DNA of 64,000 nt from UMGS172 sp045592985 (GTDB taxonomy: Bacteria > Bacillota > Clostridia > Oscillospirales > Acutalibacteraceae), in contig JAZNVU010000041.1 in NCBI GenBank assembly GCA_045592985.1, positions 1 through 64,000 of the forward strand, given 5' to 3'. The notes under the pieces are model-generated. The model did not search any database, was not told where the DNA came from, and was given only the letters and a program-made list of their open reading frames with translations. The position numbers and the translations under genes are program-made. Within the stretch, counting starts at the first letter, position 1; every line of letters begins with the position of its first letter. This document shows positions 39,881 through 47,621 of the stretch, in pieces.

Positions 39881-40747
39881 ATGAGTAGTTTTATCATCTT
39901 TACAGACTCAGGTTGCGACATCAAACCTGAAATTCTTGAAAACTGGAATGTTAAATATGCTAAACTCAGTTTTGCTTTTGACACCGACGGTGTAGTACTT
40001 ACCGACGATACAATAGAGTCAAAGACTTTTTATGACCGTATGAGAAACGGAGAGGTTGCTAAAACCTCTGCTGTCAATATTGAAACCTTTAAAAATGCCT
40101 TCAGACCCCTAATTGAAAACGGAAACGATATATTGTATATAGGTTTTTCCTCGGGTCTTTCCACCACCTTTAATTCGGGTCGAGTTGCTTTGGAAGAACT
40201 TAGCGAAGAATATCCCGACAGAAAACTTATTGCTGTTGATTCGCTTGCTGCTTCGGCAGGTCAGGGCTTACTTGTAAAACTTGCTGTCGACCAAAAGGTA
40301 GCAGGTAAGACAATAGAGGAGGTTGCTGAATTTGTCGAAAACAACCGTCTTAACCTTTGCCATTGGTTTACGGTTGATGACCTTGTTTATTTAAAACGCG
40401 GTGGCAGAGTTAGTCCTACCGTTGCGTTTGTCGGCGGCCTCTTGGGTATAAAACCTGTAATGCACATGGATAACGAGGGCCATCTTATTAATATGAGTAA
40501 AGTAAGAGGTAGAAAATCGGCTATTGAAGCCCTTGCGGATAAATTCAATGAACTTGCAATTAACAAAACTTCAGGACCTGTATTCATTTCACACGGTGAC
40601 TGTATGGAGGACGCAAAAAGCCTTGCATCCATTATTAAAAAAACACACAATGTCGAAGTTGAGATAATCACCGATGTCGGAGCCGTTATTGGTTCTCACT
40701 CAGGTCCCGGAACTCTTGCTCTCTTCTTTTTGGGAAAGGAAAGGTAA
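39881..40747 (+). CDS. DegV family fatty-acid-binding protein
   Basis: DegV proteins (FakB in staphylococci) bind fatty acids and present them to the kinase FakA. The 288-residue product has FIIFTDSGCDIKPE at the start, the GFSSGLSTTFNSGRVA fatty-acid head-group loop near 87, AVDSLAASAGQG near 125 and the DDLVYLKRGGRVSP motif near 168. No fakA gene is adjacent, so the partner is elsewhere. GGAGG precedes the ATG by 5 nt. It is followed 5 nt later by a hemolysin III gene. Confidence 0.92.
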   Translation: MSSFIIFTDSGCDIKPEILENWNVKYAKLSFAFDTDGVVLTDDTIESKTFYDRMRNGEVAKTSAVNIETFKNAFRPLIENGNDILYIGFSSGLSTTFNSGRVALEELSEEYPDRKLIAVDSLAASAGQGLLVKLAVDQKVAGKTIEEVAEFVENNRLNLCHWFTVDDLVYLKRGGRVSPTVAFVGGLLGIKPVMHMDNEGHLINMSKVRGRKSAIEALADKFNELAINKTSGPVFISHGDCMEDAKSLASIIKKTHNVEVEIITDVGAVIGSHSGPGTLALFFLGKER

Positions 40748-40752
40748 TTTAA

Positions 40753-41424
40753 TTGGAAAGAACCAAACTTTGCGACCGTAAACTTCCTTGTTACACTCGT
40801 GGTGAAGAGGTTTTTAATATGGTGTCGCATATTGTTGGCGGCGGACTGGGTGTTATTGCATTAACGCTTTGTGTTATAGTATCGGCTTTGCACCGCAACG
40901 CATGGGCGGTTGTTGGTAGTGCCATATACGGCGCTTCACTTATATTGCTCTATGCTATGTCAAGTATTTATCATGGGCTCAAGCACGAGTTTGCTAAAAA
41001 AGTAATGCAGGTGCTCGACCATTGCACAATATATTTTCTTATTGCCGGCACCTATACTCCGATTTTACTTTGTTCCATAAGGGAATACTCCCCTGTTACC
41101 GCCTGGATACTTTTTGGTGTTGTTTGGGGATTCGCCGCATTGGCAACCACCTTAACCGCCATTGACCTAAAAAAATATTCTGTATTTTCAATGATTTGTT
41201 ACATCGGTATGGGATGGTGCATTGTGTTTGCCGCCAAAATAGCCATTGCCGCTATACCTTTTATGGGGCTTGTTTATCTGCTGGCAGGTGGCGTATCCTA
41301 CACAATAGGCGCAATACTTTACGGTATGGGCAGAACTCACCGCTATATGCACTCCATATTCCATCTGTTTGTGGTACTGGGCAGTTTATTGCAGTTTATT
41401 TGCATATTATTCTATATTATATAA
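40753..41424 (+). CDS. Hemolysin III family (PAQR-like) membrane protein
   Basis: The 223-residue product has seven predicted transmembrane helices and the PAQR motifs: GEEVFNMVSHIVGG near the start, SSIYHGLKHEFAKKVMQVLDHCTIYFLIAGTYTPI (His and Asp of the putative metal site) and a C-terminal HRYMHSIFHLFVVLGS with the late histidines. The name hemolysin is historical; a membrane hydrolase-like role is suspected. It starts at TTG 40753 with AAAGG upstream and follows degV in one operon. Confidence 0.9.
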   Translation: MERTKLCDRKLPCYTRGEEVFNMVSHIVGGGLGVIALTLCVIVSALHRNAWAVVGSAIYGASLILLYAMSSIYHGLKHEFAKKVMQVLDHCTIYFLIAGTYTPILLCSIREYSPVTAWILFGVVWGFAALATTLTAIDLKKYSVFSMICYIGMGWCIVFAAKIAIAAIPFMGLVYLLAGGVSYTIGAILYGMGRTHRYMHSIFHLFVVLGSLLQFICILFYII

Positions 41425-41438
41425 CATCCTCTCTCAAA

Positions 41439-41469
41439 CGAAAAACCCGAGTAAAACTCGGGTTTTTCG
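41439..41469. terminator. Bidirectional terminator between hemolysin III and the small XRE gene
   Basis: A 14-bp stem (CGAAAAACCCGAGT at 41439-41452 with its complement at 41456-41469), with T- and A-rich edges giving termination from both sides. Confidence 0.88.
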
Positions 41470-41478
41470 TTATTTATA

Positions 41479-41814
41479 TTAGCGATACATTCTCGGGGAA
41501 CTAGCCCAAAAAGCACTTGCAATCTTCTGTAAATTATCAGAATTTATATCGGGTAAATTCATGATATTTTGATACAACTTGGCAAATTCGGTCAAACCAC
41601 AGTTGCCTGTTAACATGTATTCGGTACTGCACCCCAATACTTTGCATATCTTTGAAGCCTCGTCTATACCAATTGCCGTTTCGCCCTTTTCCATCGTTTT
41701 TACGCTTGAAAGCGGTACACCTGCCCGTTCAGCCAACTCCCTGCGTGAGAAGAGATTTTGATTTCGACATTCGAACAATCTCTCGCCCACCTGCTGTAAA
41801 TAAGTCTTTTCCAT
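41479..41814 (-). CDS. XRE-type helix-turn-helix regulator
   Basis: The 111-residue product has a Cro/C1 helix-turn-helix at about residues 6-60 (LQQVGERLFECRNQNLFSRRELAERAGVPLSSVKTMEKGE), then a short helical tail (GLTEFAKLYQNIMNL) that could form a dimer interface. The ATG at 41814 is chosen because AAAGGAAG lies upstream; the longer frame runs into a terminator hairpin. It is preceded by a structured leader that ends in that terminator, so its expression may depend on readthrough. Target unknown. Confidence 0.85.
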   Translation of the reverse strand: MEKTYLQQVGERLFECRNQNLFSRRELAERAGVPLSSVKTMEKGETAIGIDEASKICKVLGCSTEYMLTGNCGLTEFAKLYQNIMNLPDINSDNLQKIASAFWASSPRMYR

Positions 41815-41842
41815 TGTAACATCTTCCTTTCGGTAGCGGGCA

Positions 41843-42002
41843 TATAAAAAGTGCGTGGCAGAGCCACGCACTGAAAAACACCCGGCTCATTTGTTGCAAC
41901 ACAAATTCAAATCATAAAACAGTATATGATTAATAGAGCCTATGCTTTTACCAGAAGGATAAAAACATACACTGTTCCATGATTCATTAAATTTGTGTTG
42001 CA
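41843..42002 (-). ncRNA. Candidate structured RNA / attenuator leader upstream of the XRE gene
   Basis: A consensus promoter at 42008-42036 would start a transcript near 42001. Its 5' end pairs with downstream sequence in a rod: 41990-42002 with 41895-41907 (13 bp, perfect), 41979-41984 with 41910-41915 (6 bp), 41967-41976 with 41918-41927 (10 bp, one G-U). The apical loop holds GGCTC (rc of 41936-41940), complementary to GAGCC in the 3' tail (rc of 41884-41888), a possible pseudoknot. A perfect 10-bp hairpin at 41850-41872 followed by TTTTTATA closes it as a terminator before the XRE ribosome site. It may be an independent small RNA or a riboswitch-like attenuator. A 15-codon ATG frame (41987 to 41940) within it has no Shine-Dalgarno. 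I do not recognise an Rfam family. Confidence 0.6.
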
Positions 42003-42007
42003 TAAGT

Positions 42008-42036
42008 ATTATACAATACTGTCGGGAGTTTGTAAA
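42008..42036 (-). promoter_or_regulatory. Promoter of the structured RNA / XRE gene
   Basis: Minus strand TTTACA (rc of 42031-42036) and TATAAT (rc of 42008-42013) with a 17-bp spacer. Confidence 0.7.
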
Positions 42037-42054
42037 CCCTAAAAATCAATAAAA

Positions 42055-42092
42055 ACAAGGCACACCGTACCAAAAGGTATAGTGTGCCTTGT
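42055..42092. terminator. Terminator after the GT2 gene
   Basis: ACAAGGCACAC pairs with GTGTGCCTTGT over an inner GTACC/GGTAT pairing; T-rich on the minus-strand 3' side. Confidence 0.85.
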
Positions 42093-42094
42093 TT

Positions 42095-43129
42095 TCATGC
42101 TTTGAACTTTGTAAAAAACACAGCCGCCTTGTGTTTTAACAGGAAAATTCCTTTGCAAAAGCATTTTGTTAATAAAACACTTTTTGACCTCGCTACCGCA
42201 AGGCAAATCTTATCTGTTTTTGAAGTGGCCTTGGCTTTTAGAACACAGGTTTCAAACAATTCGTCAGATATAATGCCTTTTATAACCTCGGTGCGTTGCC
42301 TGTTGGTCATTTCCAAAGCACCGTAGGTACCTGAAATAAAAGAATACATGTTCCTTATATGATAAAGATGGCAATAACCAACCAAGTCCTCGTCGGCATC
42401 ATGGCAAAACTCTGACAAAAGTTTATATCGGTCGGTTAAAAATTTTGCCTTTTCGGGTTTGAAACTGCGGGTAACACCTGCTCCTTCATACTGGATGTAA
42501 TGATAAAAACATTTATCAACCACGCAAAGTTTGGGTGTAATTTCTAAAAATCGCAGGTTAAACTCGGTATCCTCAAAAAGTTCACCTTCGGGGAATTTAA
42601 GCCCATTTTCCACTATCACACTGCGCTTGAAAAATTTGTTGCACATAGCGTCTACAAGATACTTCGATTTAAGCTCGACAAAATCGGAGTATAGTTCTTG
42701 TTTAGAGGTGTAAACAGCACTTTTTGCCTTAACCTCTACCCTGCTCACACCGTTTTTAAGCACCGTTTCGTGGAAATAGCCCGCAATCAGCATATCCGAG
42801 CCACTTTTCGTGACAGCATCATACATACACTCAAAAGCGCCATCGTCGATATAGTCATCAGCATCAACAAAGGTTATGAATTCGCCCATAGCAGCCGAAA
42901 GGCTTGTGTTTCTTGCCCTTGCAACACCACCATTTGGGGTATTTATGACCTTGACACGACGGTCTTTCATAGCAAGTTCGGAAGCGATGCATAACGTGGC
43001 GTCTTTTGAGCCGTCGTTGACTATTATGAGTTCCAAATCACGAAACGATTGCGATAAAACCGACAATGCCGCACGTTTTAGAGTATCGGCGGCATTATAA
43101 GCACAAATAATAACACTTAAAACCGGCAT
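42095..43129 (-). CDS. Family 2 glycosyltransferase
   Basis: The 344-residue protein has a GT-A fold with LSVIICAYNAADTLKRAALSVLSQS at the start, LELIIVNDGSKDAT near 35, NGGVARARNTSLSAAMGEFITFVDADDYID near 68 (the D-x-D metal motif is DADD) and the acceptor-side EDTEFNLRFLE. The C-terminal part is less conserved and lacks a clear transmembrane helix. It follows rmlA by a single base and probably adds a sugar to a cell-surface glycan; donor and acceptor are unknown. Confidence 0.9.
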   Translation of the reverse strand: MPVLSVIICAYNAADTLKRAALSVLSQSFRDLELIIVNDGSKDATLCIASELAMKDRRVKVINTPNGGVARARNTSLSAAMGEFITFVDADDYIDDGAFECMYDAVTKSGSDMLIAGYFHETVLKNGVSRVEVKAKSAVYTSKQELYSDFVELKSKYLVDAMCNKFFKRSVIVENGLKFPEGELFEDTEFNLRFLEITPKLCVVDKCFYHYIQYEGAGVTRSFKPEKAKFLTDRYKLLSEFCHDADEDLVGYCHLYHIRNMYSFISGTYGALEMTNRQRTEVIKGIISDELFETCVLKAKATSKTDKICLAVARSKSVLLTKCFCKGIFLLKHKAAVFFTKFKA

Positions 43130-43130
43130 A

Positions 43131-44009
43131 TCAATACTTTATCTTGCCTTCGGCAACATTCTTAAGATGCGCACCATAGGGCGATTTGCCGTATTTATTG
43201 GCCGATTCTATAAGTTTTTCCTTATCTATCCAGCCATTGCGGTAAGCGATTTCTTCAATGGCAGAAATTTTTATATCCTGCCTTGTTTCTATAACGCGTA
43301 CAAACTCGGTTGCCTCGCTCAACGCGTCAACTGTGCCCGTATCAAGCCATGCAAAACCGCGGCCTAAAGTTTCAACATTCAAACTGCCGTCTTCCAAATA
43401 CATACGGTTAAGGTCGGTTATTTCCAGTTCGCCTCTTGCCGAGGGTTTAACCTTTTTGGCAAGTTCTACAACGCGATTGTCGTAGAAATAAAGTCCCGTT
43501 ACGCAGTAGTTAGACTTAGGTGCTTTAGGCTTTTCTTCAATCGAAACTGCCTTACCGTCTTTATCAAACTCAACAATACCAAAACGCTCGGGGTCATTGA
43601 CATAGTAACCGAAAACGGTTGCACCGTGTTCACGTGCGGCGGCGGCTTTGAGCATTTTAGAAAAACCGTTACCGTAGAAGATATTGTCGCCCAAAACCAT
43701 TGCGCAACTATCCCCTGCTATAAACTCCTCACCTATAAGGAAAGCCTGAGCCAAGCCGTCAGGCGAAGGTTGAACTTTATATGAAAGATTGATACCGTAG
43801 TCCGAGCCGTCACCTAAGAGTCGCTCAAAATTGGGCAGGTCGGTTGGAGTTGAAATAATCAGAATATCCTTAATGCCCGCCAGCATCAAAGTCGATAACG
43901 GATAATAAATCATCGGCTTGTCATAAACGGGCAATAATTGCTTTGATGTAACCATAGTCAGCGGATAAAGACGCGTACCGGAACCACCGGCGAGAATAAT
44001 TCCTTTCAT
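43131..44009 (-). CDS. rmlA: Glucose-1-phosphate thymidylyltransferase
   Basis: Makes dTDP-glucose for rhamnose and related sugars. The 292-residue product has the nucleotidyltransferase signature MKGIILAGGSGTRLYPLT, KQLLPVYDKPMIYYPLSTLMLAGI, VQPSPDGLAQAF, LGDNIFYG and FDKDGKAVSIEEKPKAPKSN, plus a C-terminal left-handed helix region with WLDTGTVDALSEA. Full length. The remaining rml genes (BCD) are not in this window. It is co-transcribed with the GT2 gene; AGGAG precedes its start. Confidence 0.95.
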   Translation of the reverse strand: MKGIILAGGSGTRLYPLTMVTSKQLLPVYDKPMIYYPLSTLMLAGIKDILIISTPTDLPNFERLLGDGSDYGINLSYKVQPSPDGLAQAFLIGEEFIAGDSCAMVLGDNIFYGNGFSKMLKAAAAREHGATVFGYYVNDPERFGIVEFDKDGKAVSIEEKPKAPKSNYCVTGLYFYDNRVVELAKKVKPSARGELEITDLNRMYLEDGSLNVETLGRGFAWLDTGTVDALSEATEFVRVIETRQDIKISAIEEIAYRNGWIDKEKLIESANKYGKSPYGAHLKNVAEGKIKY

Positions 44010-44117
44010 AACTAAAACTCCTTTAACAAAAAGTTTAATATTCCTCTTTATGGTATAAACCTTTTAATAATTGTATCATTAAATCTTCCTTATTGCAAGG
44101 AATAATTGTCTTCATAA

Positions 44118-44156
44118 AAAAGCCTTCGCAAACCTTAAAGGTTTGCGAAGGCTTTT
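44118..44156. terminator. Terminator after the 80-aa membrane protein
   Basis: An 18-19 bp perfect stem (AAAAGCCTTCGCAAACC paired with its complement) with a T-run on the minus-strand 3' side. Confidence 0.88.
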
Positions 44157-44162
44157 AACTGA

Positions 44163-44405
44163 TTAGTCAGCCATGAATGTAATCTTGTCGTTAAGAATTT
44201 CGGAAATAAGATCCAAAACCCAGAGAACAAAGTTACCGATACCGGTAACCAAACCGACAATACCAACAACCAAAGTTACTATGTTCTTGGTTTCAAGGTA
44301 ACGGAGAATACGGTAAATACCACCGATCAAACCACCTAAAATAACCTGAATGATAATCTTGGCAATCTTGGGAAGTTCTTCATATTTTGCAGTATAGTTC
44401 ATCAT
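44163..44405 (-). CDS. Small two-helix membrane protein, unknown
   Basis: The 80-residue product has hydrophobic segments at about 16-35 (AKIIIQVILGGLIGGIYRIL) and 42-68 (IVTLVVGIVGLVTGIGNFVLWVLDLI), joined by a short loop, with charged ends. Its GGLIGGIYRIL glycine-rich helix is typical of small Clostridia/Bacilli membrane proteins of unknown function. The strong GGAGG-GATAA-ATG start, own terminator and isolated position indicate a real gene. It could be a stress, holin-like or bacteriocin-like peptide; there is no evidence to choose. Confidence 0.7.
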   Translation of the reverse strand: MMNYTAKYEELPKIAKIIIQVILGGLIGGIYRILRYLETKNIVTLVVGIVGLVTGIGNFVLWVLDLISEILNDKITFMAD

Positions 44406-44479
44406 TTATCCCTCCTTTGGTTTCATTATATCACATAGGTTTAAAAAATCAATGATTTTTACTTATTTTGACAAAATTA

Positions 44480-45421
44480 TTATTTTACAATATAACTGTC
44501 GACCTTAGAAAGCATTTCTTCGGTAAACTCAGTCGTATATGCCTTTTCTATTGTAACATCGAGAACGGGTTTGTCGTTATTGTCGGTTGCAACTGCGGCA
44601 ATATCATCTACAACGTCCAAGCCAATTACAACCTGACCGAATACAGTATGGCCTTTGGTTGCTTTCCATGCGCCATCAAGTGAAATGTTTCCGCCGTATT
44701 TTTTGTAGAACTCCCACACTTCGTCGGACACTTTTCTGGGGTCGAACATATTGTCGGCAATATGTTTATAGCAGAAATCTGAAATATATTCCTCAACCGT
44801 TGCAAACTCCTGCTTTAAAGTAGGGTCGGAGTTATACATCTGGGTAAGATAACTGATGTTTTCGGCATTGCCTACCATCTGACCGAAATAGGTCGACATG
44901 TCAATACTGTTTTTATCGTAACTGCAGGTCTTTATTTGGTTAATAAAGAACTGACTGCCGTTGGTGTTAACGCCTGAGTTTGCCATAGCAAGTGAACCGC
45001 GGATATTGAGAAGGTTGGAGTTGAACTCGTCTTCAAAACTCTCGCCCCAGATACTTTCACCGCCGCGTCCCGTTCCTTCGGGGTCACCACCCTGAATCAT
45101 AAAATCTTTAATAACACGGTGGAAGGTGATACCGTTATAATATCCGTTGTCGGCATGGGTCATAAAGTTTTCAACCGCTTTGGGTGCGCTTTCGGGGAAC
45201 ATGCGGATGACTATATCACCCATTGTGGTTTCAAGTACAACTACCTTTTCGCCGATTTCGGGTGCGTTAAGTTGAAAACCGAGTGCGTCATCCGTACGTG
45301 ATGTCGCAGGCTTAGGCTCGGGCAAAGCAATTTTGCCTTTCACCTGTTCTTCCTCTTTGCCACATGAGCAAAGGCACAAAACAGTAGCCAAAACTAATGT
45401 AAATGCAATAATCTTTTTCAT
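44480..45421 (-). CDS. Cyclophilin-type peptidyl-prolyl isomerase lipoprotein
   Basis: The 313-residue product has a lipoprotein signal (lipobox CSC, Cys-20) followed by a linker and a cyclophilin domain: TTMGDIVIRMFPESAPKAVENFMTHADNGYYNGITFHRVIKDFMIQGGD and GSLAMANSGVNTNGSQFFI, interrupted by an insertion of about 60 residues between SQFFINQ and the late HTVFGQVVIGLDVVDDIA block. It is exported and anchored on the outer face of the membrane, where it could fold secreted proteins. It is next to a cytosolic paralog. Confidence 0.92.
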   Translation of the reverse strand: MKKIIAFTLVLATVLCLCSCGKEEEQVKGKIALPEPKPATSRTDDALGFQLNAPEIGEKVVVLETTMGDIVIRMFPESAPKAVENFMTHADNGYYNGITFHRVIKDFMIQGGDPEGTGRGGESIWGESFEDEFNSNLLNIRGSLAMANSGVNTNGSQFFINQIKTCSYDKNSIDMSTYFGQMVGNAENISYLTQMYNSDPTLKQEFATVEEYISDFCYKHIADNMFDPRKVSDEVWEFYKKYGGNISLDGAWKATKGHTVFGQVVIGLDVVDDIAAVATDNNDKPVLDVTIEKAYTTEFTEEMLSKVDSYIVK

Positions 45422-45424
45422 AAA

Positions 45425-46021
45425 TTATACCTCTTTAATGTCAATAGACAAAATTGTGACATCCTCTAAAGGACGGTCGGACGGATTGGTCTTAACGGCA
45501 GCGATAGCCTTAACAACGTCCATGCCCTCGAACACCTGACCGAAAACACTGTGCTTGAAATCAAGCCAGGGAGTGCCTCCAACCTTAGCGTATGCCTCCT
45601 GACAGGATGCAGGGAAACTGTCCTCAAGTTGTTTCATTTGACCGAGCAGACTTTCAGGGCACTCCGATGCCTCAACAATAAAGAACTGGCTTCCGTTAGT
45701 GCCGGGACCGGCATTTGCCATTGAAAGAGCACCGTAGATATTGTGAAGGTCAACATCAAACTCATCCTCAAAACTATGACCCCAAATACTTTCACCGCCG
45801 CAACCGGTTGCAGTAGGGTCACCGCCCTGAATCATGAAATCCTTAATAACTCTATGAAAAACGATACCGTTATAGTAGCCGTTCTTTGCATGGGTCACAA
45901 AATTTTCAACCGTCTTGGGAACTTTATCCGTAAAGAGGCGGATAGAAATATCGCCCATGGAAGTGTGCATGATTGCAACGGTCTCACCCGACTGAGGTTT
46001 GTCCAACTGATTAAAACTCAT
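45425..46021 (-). CDS. Cytosolic cyclophilin peptidyl-prolyl isomerase
   Basis: The 198-residue protein lacks a signal peptide and is the cytosolic relative of the downstream lipoprotein: TSMGDISIRLFTDKVPKTVENFVTHAKNGYYNGIVFHRVIKDFMIQGGD, then GALSMANAGPGTNGSQFFI and HSVFGQVFEGMDVVKAIA. The catalytic Arg and the Phe-Gln-Phe region are present. The two genes lie 3 nt apart, so they appear to result from duplication with one copy gaining a signal peptide and an insertion. Confidence 0.93.
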   Translation of the reverse strand: MSFNQLDKPQSGETVAIMHTSMGDISIRLFTDKVPKTVENFVTHAKNGYYNGIVFHRVIKDFMIQGGDPTATGCGGESIWGHSFEDEFDVDLHNIYGALSMANAGPGTNGSQFFIVEASECPESLLGQMKQLEDSFPASCQEAYAKVGGTPWLDFKHSVFGQVFEGMDVVKAIAAVKTNPSDRPLEDVTILSIDIKEV

Positions 46022-46133
46022 ATTTATTACTCCTTACCTAACGTAATTGTTTATTTTATGGTACTTTTAATATTCTACAACATTTATCATAAAAAAACAA
46101 CAACAAATTGTAAATGCCTGCACCAATATATCC

Positions 46134-46163
46134 TTGACATCTGTGTTCTGTGTAGTGTATCAT
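46134..46163 (+). promoter_or_regulatory. Promoter of the first NSS transporter gene
   Basis: TTGACA at 46134-46139 and TATCAT at 46158-46163 with an 18-bp spacer; AAGGAG at 46184-46189 is the ribosome site. Confidence 0.65.
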
Positions 46164-46197
46164 AGTTTTAGATATTTTATAACAAGGAGTGATAAAT

Positions 46198-47556
46198 ATG
46201 GCAAGAGAAAAATTCAAGTCTAATTTAGGCTTTATACTTGTCAGTGCCGGATGTGCTATCGGAATAGGTAACGTATGGAAATTCCCTTACGTTGCCGGCG
46301 CAAACGGTGGCGGCGTTTTTGTACTGTTTTATCTTTTGTTTTTGGCAATTATGGGTATACCTGTACTCACCATGGAACTTGCCGTAGGACGTGCAAGCCG
46401 AAAAAGTACGGTAGAGGGCTATAAGGCACTGGAAAAGCCCGGTCAAAAATGGCATCTGCACGGCTGGGTATGTACAGCAGGTTGTTATCTGCTCATGATG
46501 TACTATACGGTTGTTTCGGGTTGGATGTTCGGATACTTTGTAAAGTTCGCAAGCGGTACATTCAGTGGACTTGATTCTGCTTCGGGTGAGGTTGAAGCAG
46601 TTTATAACAACATGACCGCCAACCCCGTAGAAATGATTATCTGGACTTTTATCACAATTGCGCTCGGCTTCATAGTTTGCAGTTTTGGTCTTCAGGGTGG
46701 TGTTGAAAAGATAACCAAGTGGATGATGATTGGCCTTTTAGGTCTTATTATTGTTCTAGCCGTTAACAGTATTACCCTTTCTAACGCTATGGAAGGACTC
46801 AAGTTCTACCTTTTACCCGATTTTGGACGTGCTGCTGAAGCCGGTATCACGAACGTAATGACCGCTGCAATGAATCAGGCGTTCTTTACTCTGAGCATCG
46901 GCATTGCATCAATGGAGATTTTTGGCAGTTATATGTCGGATAAAAAGTCGATTACCGGTCAGTCTATAAGCATCTGCGTGCTCGACACCTTTGTTGCTGT
47001 AATGTCGGGTCTTATCATCTTCCCTGCATGTTTCTCGTTTGGCGTTGAACCCAATGCAGGTCCTCCGCTTATATTCATTACATTGCCGAAAGTCTTTGTA
47101 AATATGGCAGGCGGTAGAATTTGGGGTACACTCTTCTTCCTCTTTATGACCTTTGCAAGCCTCTCTACAGTTATCGCCGTATTTGAAAATCTTATTGCAA
47201 GTTCTATTGAAAACTTTAAATGGTCACGCAAAAAAGCCAGCATTATCAACGGTCTTTTCATGGCAGTTGCTTGCCTGCCTTGTGTGTTTGGATTTAACCT
47301 TTTAAGCGGATTTACAATCGGTGGTAAAAACATCCTTGACATTGAAGACTTTATTGTTTCTAACCTGCTTCTTCCTATCGGCGCCATTGTATATCTTACA
47401 TTCTGTGTAAGCAAATGGGGTTGGGGCTTTGAGAACTATATTGCCGAGGTTAACAAGGGTGACGGTATTAAGATTTCAAGAAAACTCAAACCATATTTGC
47501 AATTCATTTTGCCGATATTGATACTAATAATTTTAATCAGTGGACTTATTCCTTAA
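46198..47556 (+). CDS. Sodium-dependent transporter, NSS/SNF family (copy 1)
   Basis: Bacterial LeuT-like symporters import amino acids or related solutes with sodium. The 452-residue product has about 12 transmembrane helices and the diagnostic NSS start LVSAGCAIGIGNVWKFPYVAGANGGGVFVL (helix 1 unwound region and its Asn/Trp), then MELAVGR and a helix 6 region with SIGIASMEIFGSY and the C-terminal PILILIILISGLIP. The ATG at 46198 lies 8 nt after AAGGAG. A paralog lies at 51.6 kb. Substrate unknown. Confidence 0.92.
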   Translation: MAREKFKSNLGFILVSAGCAIGIGNVWKFPYVAGANGGGVFVLFYLLFLAIMGIPVLTMELAVGRASRKSTVEGYKALEKPGQKWHLHGWVCTAGCYLLMMYYTVVSGWMFGYFVKFASGTFSGLDSASGEVEAVYNNMTANPVEMIIWTFITIALGFIVCSFGLQGGVEKITKWMMIGLLGLIIVLAVNSITLSNAMEGLKFYLLPDFGRAAEAGITNVMTAAMNQAFFTLSIGIASMEIFGSYMSDKKSITGQSISICVLDTFVAVMSGLIIFPACFSFGVEPNAGPPLIFITLPKVFVNMAGGRIWGTLFFLFMTFASLSTVIAVFENLIASSIENFKWSRKKASIINGLFMAVACLPCVFGFNLLSGFTIGGKNILDIEDFIVSNLLLPIGAIVYLTFCVSKWGWGFENYIAEVNKGDGIKISRKLKPYLQFILPILILIILISGLIP

Positions 47557-47564
47557 ACTTAAAC

Positions 47565-47606
47565 AAAAAGCGGAGCGCTCACAAATAAGTGAACGCTCCG
47601 CTTTTT
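47565..47606. terminator. Terminator after the first NSS transporter
   Basis: AAAAAGCGGAGCG pairs with CGCTCCGCTTTTT over an inner GTTCAC-like stem; T-run on the plus side, A-run on the minus side. Confidence 0.87.
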
Positions 47607-47621
47607 TAATTTGTTTCGTAA

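Noticed and set aside
41843..42002. 6S RNA
   Set aside because: The rod shape and length suggest it, but the internal loops are too small to mimic an open promoter bubble and the tail with a possible pseudoknot does not fit. A covariance search would decide.
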